A stretch of DNA of 64,000 nucleotides from Euglena gracilis (taxonomy: Eukaryota; Euglenida; Euglenophyceae; Euglenales), in NCBI GenBank assembly GCA_039621445.1, contig CP154956.1, positions 74,624,192-74,688,191 of the forward strand, in the 5' to 3' direction. The notes under the pieces were generated by a model. That model saw only the letters and a list, made by a program, of their open reading frames with translations. It searched no databases and was not told the DNA's origin. The translations under genes were made by a program, and so were the position numbers. Positions within the stretch are counted from its first letter, which is position 1. Each line of letters opens with the position of its first letter. Positions 22,263 to 64,000 of this stretch are shown here, one piece after another.

Positions 22263-22561
22263 AATAGGAAAAAAACACCAAAAGCACAAAGGTGGTTTGT
22301 CAATTGTTTGATTGGGGGGGGCTGGGGAATTAGCGTGTATTTGCAATTTTTTTTGCAATGCTCCAAAAACACACACACACACAAACATTGTATTGTATTG
22401 ATCGGATTGTATCAAAGGTCAGGTGTGCTGCTGGCATGGGAGGCCTGTGTCTGGGGGGTTATTCCCAACTTGCCATTTTCATATGGGTCTTTTAGCATTT
22501 TCACTGGCTGCACTCTCATAGGAGCACAAGCATTCAAAACATTCAAATGAACGTACTACAC

Positions 22562-22870
22562 CTAACGCCCGATTCTTTCGCACTCCACACCATATTTATT
22601 GCACTTTTGGTCAATATTTTTGCACTTTATCTCAAAAATGTTTGCACATGTTAAAAATTTGTTCACACGTTATCTCAAAAATGTTTGGCACTCAAAAATA
22701 TTTGCCTACGTTCCGAAAACTTTTGCGCACGGATCGGGTGTTTTGCACTTTTGCCCTTAAGTCCGCGTCTTAGGTGCAGGGACTCAGGACAGGGTTTGCA
22801 TCTAAGACGCCGGACTTCAGGCATGAGGTCTGTGTCTTGAGACGGAGACCATTCAAAGTGCTGCGTCTTG
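22562..22870. repeat. Word block TTTTTGCAC / TCAAAAATGTTTG followed by CGTCTTAGG words
   Basis: 22590-22760 repeats TTTTTGCACTTT, TCTCAAAAATGTTTG and TTTGCACA variants; 22760-22870 repeats GTCTTAGG/GTCTTGAGACGG words. It is intergenic, upstream of the MYST gene. No coding potential seen. Confidence 0.5.
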
Positions 22871-24011
22871 AATAATGATTTTGTTGGAACCCCCCAAAAT
22901 CAACCAAAATGGTTCAGAAAGCGAAAATGAATGGTTTGAAGCGGAAATGTCATTGCTGCATAAAGCAGGTATTATAGGCTCATTTCCGACTCATAAATAT
23001 TGGCTCACGTTCTGTTCCCCAAAATACCCTGCCAACAGCTCGAGCCCCCAGCTTGAGGTTCTGCTGACCGCGGTCAGCAGCCAAATATGCCACCAAATTT
23101 CTGGCGCTTAACCTTACGGAGTGCTCCTGGAGCATTGGACAGTGGTATTTAATGGGTTTGTGCGCAACAGAGCATCCCCAATCCCCAACAGGGATAACAC
23201 AGCTCTTTTGTAGAAAGTTGTGCCAATTTAAAATTCAAAAAAAATAACATCAATAAACAACGGCTGATAATTGGCTCACTCCTCATGAAAATGTTTTCAG
23301 ACAATTTGAAAGGCCATTGCCAACCCAATTTGTGTCACTCCAAAATTGATTTCAGGTGTGACCGGGTAGTGAACTGGGCTCAGAGGCTGGTGCCTATGTT
23401 TGGTAAAATACCATTTTACCTTCCAGACTGCCTCAAAATCGGGGTAGATTACTACAATTTATGAACCAGCGACAATGGAACATGCGAACTTGACCCAAAG
23501 CTCATCTTCTTTCGTATTGTTTTATTGGCCAGTCACATCGGTGATTCACCTCTTACATCGTTTTCTCTTGGGACACATTTTCCACAGTCTTGTGGAAATA
23601 TTGGCGACGTTGGAACTCCTTCTTCCACACTGCCCATCGTTTCCAAACGGTGAAACCGCTGTGAAGATATTAATTTGCAAATAACAATTTCAACAGATCA
23701 ATTAAAGTTATGAAAAGTTTTAACATTTTTTTTAAAAAAAAGGTCAAAGGCAAAGAAGGGAATGGAGAAAGCTATCTTCGGTTACACAATTGAAAACTTT
23801 TGAATGCATTCTTGCACTCAAAATGTTTCAACATCCAACATTTCATCGTTGTAACACTCATATATCAAAATTGACACGAGCATTATGAAGCCCCATATGA
23901 ACACTTTGATGGTGTTCTTTTTAAGCGAAAGATGTCAAAATATGCAAATTTTTAATCAAAAATGCAATTTGCACAGGATTCTTTCAATAGAATACTGGGG
24001 GGATTACAAAA

Positions 24012-24065
24012 CCTGGCAGGTCCCGCAAATTGAACCTGCAGCGAAACCACTCGGCCATCAGGGCA
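24012..24065 (-). other. tRNA-like fragment with an A-box and a B-box
   Basis: The minus strand reads GCCCTGATGGCCGAGTGGTT, then CGCTGCAGGTTCAATTTGCG. TGGCCGAGTGG is a perfect pol III A-box of the Ser/Leu tRNA type, and GGTTCAATTTG resembles a B-box. They are only about 13 bp apart, too close for a tRNA with an anticodon arm. Most likely a decayed tRNA or the head of a tRNA-derived SINE. Confidence 0.35.
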
Positions 24066-25419
24066 AAAGAATAAATTGAAATTTCTATGGAGGCCGCAGC
24101 CAGCCCGGCTCACCAGACCTGTGAGAAAGTTCGTTCGGAAGCAACAGCAAAACGAGAAAGTTCGGAAGCAACAAATTGTGCGAAAGTGGTGCAGCCCGGG
24201 AGAAATATGTCCGGTGAGCACCGGCACGAAAGGCGCCTTGGTTTTGCATGCACCAGTCGAGCTGGTCGCAGCCTTGAGGGGAGAGGGGCCCGGGGTTTAC
24301 GAGTTGATTGCCACGCCGTGGGTTAGGTCGCCAGGGGGACTGATGTACAACACGGACATCAGTCATGTTGTTGGCCAACAAGGCTGATGATGAAGTGGTC
24401 AGTGGAGGGGAGGGGGACAGCCAGCAGACACAATTATAACGCCCAGGGGGCAGCGAATATGTCGCAGGCATGCGGTGTATGAGCAAGGCAGCATTTTCGG
24501 CAAACCTTAGAGGCCAGAAAATAAATTGAAAGATTACTAAATTACAAATTGCGAAGAAGCTGAACGCGAGCGAGTGAACGAGAACAATGACTGTCACACG
24601 CACATGCACACGGCCCCCACCCTGGGATACTGACCTGACAGTTTCCCGGGCAGGAACCTGAGACAGGTGTCGAGCGTGACAGTCTCCGGAGGTAACTACA
24701 AGGTTGCATTTAATGCTAACCCCCTTACTGGAGTGCCTCCCAACAAATATGCATAAAATCAAAGCGAAAAATTTGAGTGACCAATAACGAAACCAGCCTG
24801 CTCCACACCGCCCATCACACTGGTCTGGGGGCACGTCGAAGAGCAGTATAGTACACCCACCGTCGCCCATGGCAAAGGTGTCAGGAGCGAGCGGTGACGA
24901 CGAAACCCACGAGGCTGCCGGTGGATGGGGACAGGCTGGAAGGGCTCGCACATTCCACCGGGGGCTATTGCACCACTGTTGCGAAACGTCCACCGGACAG
25001 GAATAACTACCAGAGACCGTGGCAACGTCCTATCATGACACCCTGACAGTTTCACGGGTGGGACCTTGACAGGTTCGCAGACGTGACCATATCCCAGGGG
25101 GAATGGTGTGCGCAAGGTTCAAAATGTGTGGGGTGACGGTGAGTCAGGTCAAGCATGGGCATCTGCCTTCATGCTAGAGGTTAAGTGCCTGACTATCGAA
25201 AACAATCATCGAGGCATTGTATTTTCGGGGTCAAAGTGCCTCCCCCCCCCAAAACCCCCATTCTCCCTCGCATTGGCCATTTTCGAAAATCTCCCCAACT
25301 TTGCAGTGGGAATTTTCGTCCCGACCTCTACCCAGACCCCTTGGCTTGCTTGGCTTGGGAATCGCAGGCTCAATCGCAGACTCCCCTTCCTTCTGGGGGG
25401 GGGTCCAAGAAAAAGGAAG

Positions 25420-31375
<5,956 letters not shown>

Positions 31376-32688
31376 ATTGACTCGTGGCCAGGCCGGGGCT
31401 GATAGAGGCAGAGGATGCGACCGCCCCAGGGAGGGGGGAGGGGGTCTGACAGACCAACCCCCCCCTACCCTCCCCTGAGTTCTACTGTGGCTTCTTGTCT
31501 GTTTATGGCCGGCACTGACCTCGCTTCTGGTCCAGTTTGTGTGGTGAGTGGCCAGGGACCCCTTACACCAGTGCTCTTGTGTTGCTCCCCCCAGCCACGG
31601 AGCAACCTACCCCCCCCCACCCTACCCCCCCCCTGGCGGTCCAAACTTGAAAAATATCCATTGCCACCTCGCCGTCCAAAGTTCAGACGCCAGGGTGTGC
31701 TCCTCTGTCTCCTCCGCACGGCACAGGGGTCAACGGTTGCAGGAGTGGGCTGGGGGCGTCACAGATGACGTTGATGATTGGTCCCCCAGAAGCTTTAAAG
31801 AAATGGTTAAAGAAACATGGCATCGTTTTGTTGAGCCGTTTCATCGGATGCGGTCAATCCGCCAGCGCCTGCCTTTAGCCTTGGGCGTCAGGGCGGGGAA
31901 CACGTTGGACCACAACGCCACCATTGGGAAGCACGATGGCCATCCACCTGGGATGGGGGGCAGAGGCACGGGAGGGGGGGAGGATGGCAGGAGGTGGGTT
32001 GCTTCCAATGCAGATGCAGCCTGGAGGGTATTCTTGAACCCCCACTGGGCCCTGGATGGGGAGCGGACTTGGAACCCACTTTGGGAACGGTCACTTTATG
32101 GTCCATTATGGTCCATTTGAGCCGAGAGACAGAGAAAGCAGCCCTTTGGAGGGAAACCGCGGCAGGGGTCGAATTAAATGGAAGTTTGGATGGAAGACCA
32201 CCCAGATTCTTGTGCATAATCCACCCATTTACCAAAATGGCAACCTATCAATGAGAAACAAGATAGACACAACAACAAACTCAGAACTTGACCCCCTTTG
32301 CTGAAGACACAACATTTATGCCGAACCAATCAGTTATGCGGGCGGTTGAAGAAAACCCCAATGGTACAGATGGCATGAAAAATGCAGGATTGCGCCCCAG
32401 AGGTGCAACGTTCTGCCATGCCATTATGCACAACCAGCTGCACACTGTGTGAGGCACCCTCAAGGCTGGCTGAAAGGGCAGGGCCAAAATGGAGAGCAGA
32501 GGCACGGCGCGATGCAGCAGCCGGTGCGTGTCGTCAGTACTGAGGGCGGGGCCACATGGACAGGGTAGAGGGGGGAGGCTGGCCCACAGCCACCACATCG
32601 GTATATACATTTGGCTGTCCCCCCCCGGCACAACACACCACATGGCCATTGGCGCGGCCCACACACAAATGGCAGGGAGGCGGGGGGC

Positions 32689-44893
<12,205 letters not shown>

Positions 44894-44997
44894 CTGGGGG
44901 ACTGGGGATGATGGCAACCTCGGGGTGAGAGGGGAGTTGTCCTCACGGGCGTGCGGGTGACAGTTGATGTGTGTTGGGCGTGCACATGTACATGTTT

Positions 44998-45290
<293 letters not shown>

Positions 45291-45852
45291 AGTGCGTGCA
45301 TGTGTGTATGTGTTCACTCACGTTGGGGAGAGTTGGGCAGGACTTGTATGCTGAGACGGTTGTCCTTCTTTGGAGCATTCCTAGTGATTGAAGTTGTCGA
45401 GCTGTTTGCCTGACGCACAAAACGGGCAATGTCAGGAACGCGTTAGAGACATAAATGTATTAAAAAGCAGCGAAACTCAACGAACACAAATCGCAAAACA
45501 CCTGTAGAAGTGCGTGTGGTTGCACGAGCTTCTTCAAAGGCCAAGCAAAGCAATGGTGTGTTGTTTGTGGACCATCCTTGCGAAGGACTCGTGGTGCTTG
45601 TCCACCCCCAGACTGGGTAGGCACATCGCTGGAGGGGGCAGGTGAAGGCGCTGGGGGCTTCAGGGCAGCAATTTCGGGCCGTTCCCTCAGGGGGGTCACC
45701 GCGGGAGCCGTCTTGCGACGCTTGACAGGGTCGGCTGGAATCAGGGGCTGCCCGCGTGCGCTTGTGCTGGCTGATGAGTGATGGGGTTGGGCGTGGGGAG
45801 GGGGGTGTGGGGGCGGTCCTGGAAGTGTGCAGTACACCGTACCGTGGTGCAC

Positions 45853-46076
45853 CCCCCTGGAGTGCGTAGTACAGTGCCGGCGGCCTTCGCCCGGCAGGCC
45901 CTGTGCTTCGGGGTCGGCCGGCGGCCCACGTGGCCCGTGCTGGCCGTGGCCGCCATCGCCATCGCCATCGCCCCCGTGGCCTGGTCGAGCCGGGGCCACC
46001 GCCACGCGATGACCACTGCCGTGCCCGCCACCCCCGCGATGAGGAGGGCGAGGGATGGCGGGGACGGCAAGGAGGC
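45853..46076 (-). CDS. Exon candidate with a transmembrane segment, owner unknown
   Basis: Bounded by TCCCGCAG before 46076 and GG/GTGCAC at 45853. One minus frame reads LALLIAGVAGTAVVIAWRWP, a hydrophobic helix with a Trp/Arg end, then a basic tail (HVGRRPTPKHRACRAKAAG). It lies between the MKKS stop (49928) and the first recognised U32 exon (44893), so it could be the U32 gene's N-terminal anchor or a separate small gene. Other frames are open, so the frame is tentative. Confidence 0.35.
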
Positions 46077-46415
46077 CTGCGGGAGTAGAGAGGAGGGGTC
46101 CCCCAAAATAAGAACCCCTAAGCCGGCCAGACAAAAACCCAACCCGACCAGTGAAGTCAAGGCATGTGGAGGAGTCGAACTGCGCCCTTTTTTCTTTTTA
46201 TAATGTGGTGCAGGCATGGTCCTCCGGTAAGTGCACTTCACCGACCGCAAGGAGTGCAGTCTTGATCAAACCCTGGTCTCTTCTTCTTCTTCCTCTGGCA
46301 AGCCCAAAGGCCTCTGCACTGCCACAGCGAACATCCAACGCATCCAACATCCAACATCCACAGCGAACAAGAACCCCGCCCAAAGCGACTTCAACCACAC
46401 CCTTCATCAACCAAC

Positions 46416-46898
46416 TCAGCTCCAGTGCAGACCCTCCCAAACCATGCGCCGTGCCGTCGCCATCGGAAACTCAAGTGGAAGGGAGGGGGAGGCACTACTG
46501 CAGCAGGCTGTGCCAAGGGGTGCCGCTGGGCCGACCGAACGACTCAGCTCCTCATTGCTTCCGAAGGCACCGGGAAGCAGACGCACACCCGTGGGCCCCA
46601 GGGCCGGCCGGGCGGACTGTTCTCCGTGTGAGCGGCGCGGCGCTCGGCGGGGCGGGGCACGGGCCGTCGCTGCACCGTGGGCTGCCGCACCACAGGGAGG
46701 GAGAGCGCGGGGGGCGTGGTGGTGGTTGACCGGAGCAGCCCGTTGGCTTGGGGGTGGCGGCAGGGAACCCCGGCGAAACCCCAGACTCCCACTTTGATCA
46801 GTTCTCGTTGATGCTCTGTGGAGGTGGCGCCGTGGCGGCCGTAGCGCTGTCACCAGGGTCGGACTAAACCTGTAACAAAAAAAAAACACCCAGTGCAA
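46416..46898 (-). CDS. GC-rich open stretch, possible leader exon
   Basis: A 160-codon open minus frame, rich in Ala, Pro, Arg and Ser, ending with SASPSLPLEFPMATARRMVW. Base composition resembles the exons. It may be a 5' leader for the U32 gene. No domain, and alternative frames are also open, so this is weak. Confidence 0.2.
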   Translation of the reverse strand: MHWVFFFCYRFSPTLVTALRPPRRHLHRASTRTDQSGSLGFRRGSLPPPPSQRAAPVNHHHAPRALPPCGAAAHGAATARAPPRRAPRRSHGEQSARPALGPTGVRLLPGAFGSNEELSRSVGPAAPLGTACCSSASPSLPLEFPMATARRMVWEGLHWS

Positions 46899-46899
46899 A

Positions 46900-49800
46900 G
46901 TTCTGGATTTTTTTTTGGGTTACAAAAAAAGCCCCAGAAATCGCCTTTTTCAGCACTTTTTTGAACTGACGTTTTTTTTTTTGAAAAATCGACCAAAAAT
47001 GTACCAATTCCTATTTTATCTGGCGTGAAACGCCAAAAAAAAACTTTTGGGTTCCCGGGACGTCCTGGAGCACCCCCCCAGGTCTGAACAGGGGGTCCGA
47101 CAATCCCGAACCCCCCGTCTGGGCTTAATGGGAAGGCCTGGTGGGGGGGGGGGGGGGGCTGGACAACCAAATGGGAGGTGGGGGGGGTGGTCCACCACAG
47201 GACCGTGGAAGGAATAGTTCCTTCGGCGTCGAAGGCAAATTCTGACATAAAAATCCCCCCAAAAGTACAGGAAGGACTGGTGGGGGGCCCCACCTCCAGG
47301 ATGGGGGTGGGGGTCGACCTCCTCACCATCCACAGGGTCTTAGGGTCCCGTACAGCCCTGCCCCCCCCTCCCCCTGTGAAACCAACGCTCATTTATACCC
47401 TGGCCACCACTGGTGACGTTGCGGCGACGCAGTTAGACACGAAATGCAACCAGTGAGTTCTCAGAGAAGATGAGATTTCCCATGCGATGAGTGGGTATAT
47501 TTGCATAATAAGTATGGCCCCCACAGCACAAGGAACTGCTCAACTTGGGGGGGGGTCAAGAAAGGTGTCACGCTCACTCCAATGACCAGGGTATTGCGAG
47601 AGATGGAATGATGGCAGGTGGCGCTGTGGCCAGCCGCGGCCAGCCGCGGCGCCACCACAAGCCAGTCGTTGCTATGTTGCAACCCATGAGCCCAATTAGG
47701 GTTAATGTGCGTACCCTGGGAAACTGTCATGCCCGGGAACCTGTCAGGGTCCCGCCCGGGAAACTGTCAGGGTCCCCGGTACTGGCCATCCTGTCAGGCA
47801 ACCAAAGGCAATTTTCGAAGCGGGCCGTTTCTGCGCATCAGCAAACCCGGAGCAGATGAGGGAGGAGGTCGAAAAATGTGTTTGGTGACCCGTGATGCTT
47901 CCCCCACAACACACAAGTATTTGCAGCCGTGGGAGGCAGCAAAGCCCCCTGCCGCACAAAGCCCCCTGGGCAGAACAGTGTGTGGGAGGGCTCGCGCGGG
48001 ACTAGCAGCAAGAGACACAGGACAGCGGAAACCAGGGGGAGGAGAACCACATGGAGCCGGCCGCCAGGGGTGGGGTGGGATGGGAGGGGGCCACCCTCCC
48101 GCGCCATCGCAGAAGGGCCCCTGTGGTCCCTGCGAGGCGAGAGGCACACAACACACACACACACACACACACATACACACACATACACACACAAAACACA
48201 ACACACACAACACAACACAACACAACACAACACAACACAACGCAACGCAACACAACACAACACAACACAACACAACACAACACAACACAACACAACACAA
48301 CACAACACAACACACCACACCACACCACACCACACCACAACGCAACACAACACAACACATCACACCACACACACACACACAACACACACACATAACACAC
48401 ACAATACACACAGCACAGCACACACACAACACAACACAACACAACACAACACAACACAACACAACACAACACAACACAACACAACACAACACAACACAAC
48501 ACAACACAACACAACACAACACACACACACAACACATACACAACACACATCACACGCACAACACACACAACACACAACACACAACACACAACACACAACA
48601 CACAACACACAACACACAACACACACACACACACAACATAACACACAGTAGAGGTGCGGAGTGAATACAACTGGTGACGTGCATGAGAACCTCCTACGGC
48701 TGGATGGCAGGCGCCCCACGAGCAACCCACTGGGAGAAAGCCCAAAGTCGTATTGCAACGCGCAACAAGCAGCCACTCAGCCAGTGTGATGTTTCATGAA
48801 ATCCCACCACTTACCTCCCCCTGGGAAAATGCCACTGAACAAATCAGCGACACACAGTTAGGTGACAGGTCCATAGAAAGACAGGTCAGCGAGAACAAGA
48901 CAACAATTGGTCCGGATCAGGGGGGATTGACTTTTTTTTTATCCCCCCAGGCCGATATAAAAAGCTGAAACTGCAGTTTTTTCACACAACTGCGATCAGA
49001 AGCCGGATAAAAATGGAAACAATTTTCATTTTTGTTATTTAGCACGACTTTTCAACAAAAAAGTAAAAAGCAAAAATTAACAGTTGATATGAAAGCAGGT
49101 TCAAGGGGTGGCAGGTCCTATGAGGACAGGTTAGTGGGCACAGAAGACAGTTTCCCGGGGAGGACAGTTTGGGGAGTTTGTGGGAGGTTTGGGGAGGGGG
49201 GTCAGACCCCTTTGCAAGGGGAATTTCCTTCAGCGCCGAAGGAAAATTCTAGCCTAAATAATTGGCGCCTCGAAAAATGGGAACGGCCCCACTCCCATGC
49301 CCCATCCCCCCATGGGATTTCTGGGATTCCCTTTCAGCCCTCCCAGGGGTGGGGGGCAGGGACCCGAGCATGACGCCTCGCTGGTCCCCCCATGTGCCTT
49401 GACCCCAATTGGGACGTTCCTAGTCCTGTGGGGCCAAACGTATCAAGCAAATATGTCCACACATCGCAATGGGGAAATGTCTAACTGCCCTGGGGTTAAG
49501 GGGGTGGTGGTTTAGGGGAGGTAAGGGGCTGCTAGGAAGGGGGGGGGTTTGCGGGGTCAGGAGGTTGAGGTCTTTTTATATTCGACACGTTTAGAGCCTT
49601 GACGAAATGTCTAAGATGGGGTCTTGTTATTTTTGATCCTGGAGGTTCGGGAGGGGCGGGGACCCCCTGCGAACAGTTGCACATAAAGCACAACCAAAAC
49701 AAGTACAAAGTGGTGAGAACGTCCGAGGGGGGGGCAAGGGGCGTGCGGGCGGGGGGAGGTCAGGGAGGCTGGTGGGGGGGTCCCACTTCGTGCCATTACC

Positions 49801-49900
49801 GTACAGGTATGGGCTTCGCTGGCGCGGAGTGAAATGACCCGGAACGGGTGTTGTTGGGTGACTCGGACGCATCGGGCGAGGGAGGGGGACGGCGGCGGAG
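46900..49900. other. Spacer between the MKKS 3' end and the next gene
   Basis: Contains G-run-rich sequence (47060-47370), a CAGTTTCCCGGG block (47718-47805), the CACAA array and a degenerate hairpin-element fragment (49370-49440). No exon supported. No canonical AATAAA close to the MKKS stop was noted. Confidence 0.45.
48141..48650. repeat. CACAA pentamer array
   Basis: About 500 bp of (CACAA)n with CA, CCACA and AACACA sections. Lies in the MKKS-U32 spacer. Confidence 0.95.
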
Positions 49901-49927
49901 GGCACAGGGCCCGGGTCCCGGGTGCGG

Positions 49928-62648
<12,721 letters not shown>

Positions 62649-64000
62649 CTGCAGCTAGACAGGTCAGCGAATCCAACGCCCGGGTGGCTCCGATGTGCCC
62701 AGGCGTGTTGGCCCAAACAGGCTGGGGGGCAAGTGTGGGGGGGGAGGGGCTCCCACAGCAGAAGGGGGCCAGCAGGCATGTCTGGAAAAAAGATGGGGCA
62801 GGTGAACCCCGGCATGGTGGGGGACAATGAACAGCGTTTGTGAAGACTGTCCACCAATGCACATAAGCCGGTGCAGGCACGCATTTGAGGGCAACTGTAT
62901 TTGCGATATTTGAAAATGCACAAAAATACGGATAAGTATAAGTTTTGACAAAGTCCAAGCCATCAAATTTGAAGTATCTGGAGATATTCCCATGCAGAGT
63001 GAGATTCCTCTGTGTGGTGATACCCACTCCAGGCAGCAACATCTGCGAGGCTGTCGGCCTGAGACCCACTTGTCCATAAAATGCAGATCTGATCTGAGAT
63101 TGAGATGGGACGACAGCTAGTATGGATAGACAGATCAGTATTTTTATTGGAGGGCAGGTCTGGATGTGCCACTGCCTGTATCGAATCCCCCGCTCCAATC
63201 AGCACTGGAATGAACCTCTGGCGCCTCCCCAATACAATTTCTTACCGACCTGTGACGTGGTGGGGGGGGGGGAGGTCACTTCCACTCTTCCAAAAGCCCA
63301 GCCAGTCACAGTTCTTTTGGGGGGGAAACCAATCAGTCACACCCCCGGGGGGGTGCAACTCTAGAATCCAAGGAAAAGTTGACTGCAAACGGGAAAAAAA
63401 TAGCCAAAATACTTCCAGCACCTGAGCACCTACACAGGGGGGGGGGGGCAACACCCAACGTGGACTATCGAAAAAAGCGACACAAAAAAGCAAAAAAAAC
63501 GGTGGAAACACAAATAAACGAAAAAAACATAATTTGCATGTAATTCCTGCAGAAGCTCCCCCGAAATGGACACTTTTCGGCTGGAGAGGACTTGGAACTA
63601 TAATAAACAATTCATATGTTGAGGCATTTTGACTGGTTTCTGTTTTGGAACATCCTGATTCCAGTATTATGCAAATAGTTGGCGCCAAAAAAAAATCAAA
63701 AATAATAATAAAAAATGGGAATTTTTTAAAAGTGGAAAAAAAATTGCAAAAATTGGAAAACCACTGGGAGGGGGGGAAATAACGGAAACCCCCGCAAATT
63801 TTGCCAAAATTGAAAAATGTGAAAAAGGCAGGGAAAACACACGTTTGCATTTTCCTCCTGCGTCGGCAGCAGGCACTTTAGTGGTTTTTGTCCGACCCCT
63901 CCTCCGGGGGGGGAGGGAGCCGTCAGCCACTCTGAAAACCCAAGTCACCACCCGGGGTTGGCCAGAGACCAAGGGATACAACCCCCCAACGTAAACACAA
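62649..64000. other. Right edge: MKKS intron or 5' region
   Basis: Nothing recognisable: AT-rich sequence with A-runs, one G-run (63437) and a C-run. The MKKS first exon with its start codon was not found here, so it probably lies beyond 64000. Confidence 0.4.

Larger units (their letters stand above)
20673..25400. other. Intergenic region upstream of the MYST gene
   Basis: No exon was found. It holds the CACCGGTGAA block (21140), G-run-rich sequence (21330-21800), the truncated CAGGCTTCTTTT element (22096), word blocks (22562-22870), 1.1 kb of ordinary AT-rich sequence (22880-24000), the tRNA-like fragment and two CAGTTTCCCGGG blocks. The MYST promoter should lie just right of 20672; no TATA box or other element stands out. 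Confidence 0.5.

Noticed and set aside
22875-23684. Two plus-strand open frames (78 and 69 codons) with protein-like composition
   Set aside because: The region is AT-rich, unlike every supported exon here, and there are no homologous motifs or splice borders.

Overview
This is a nuclear eukaryotic window. Coding sequence comes as short GC-rich exons (50-270 nt) split by long, lower-GC introns full of simple repeats and G/C homopolymers. All recognisable exons read on the minus strand, so the genes run head to tail. The organism is probably a flagellated unicellular eukaryote, possibly an alga: a BBS6/MKKS chaperonin implies cilia, and a long bacterial-type U32 protein is present. I cannot name the species from sequence alone.

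Layout, right to left in transcription order. (1) 62648-49928: a BBS6/MKKS-like chaperonin, complete at its C terminus, with its 5' end beyond the window. (2) 46076-45853: one exon encoding a membrane segment, owner unknown. (3) 44893-32689: a very long U32 gene (RlhA-like U32 domain, DUF3656-type linker, second U32 domain) in about 19 exons, ending in a clear stop and carrying one apparent +1 frameshift. (4) About 31375-25420: an unidentified gene beginning with an F-box-like segment. (5) 20672-10213: a MYST-family histone acetyltransferase with Tudor-knot, zinc finger and acetyltransferase domains. (6) 8918-1: an ATP-grasp protein running off the left edge.

The genes do not form one pathway: chromatin acetylation, RNA-modification-type U32 chemistry, cilium assembly, ATP-grasp ligation and probable ubiquitin targeting. 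Exon boundaries were placed from GT donors and AG acceptors plus reading phase; several junctions are uncertain, and at four of them homology and phase point to a 3' splice site that is not AG.

The most unusual signal is between the exons. Large introns repeatedly carry one self-complementary cassette of 0.2-0.7 kb. Each is bounded by inverted arms containing a C-run or G-run, and each is filled with its own private short word repeated many times (for example CCCAAATATAAGAAA at 5.3-6.0 kb, ATGCAAAAAA at 41.5-41.9 kb, CCGCGGCGCA at 62.0-62.4 kb). The architecture is shared but the sequence is not. Alongside are ordinary dispersed families: a MITE-like element, a hairpin element whose loop is inverted between copies, and long CA, GT, CACAA and AACT arrays.
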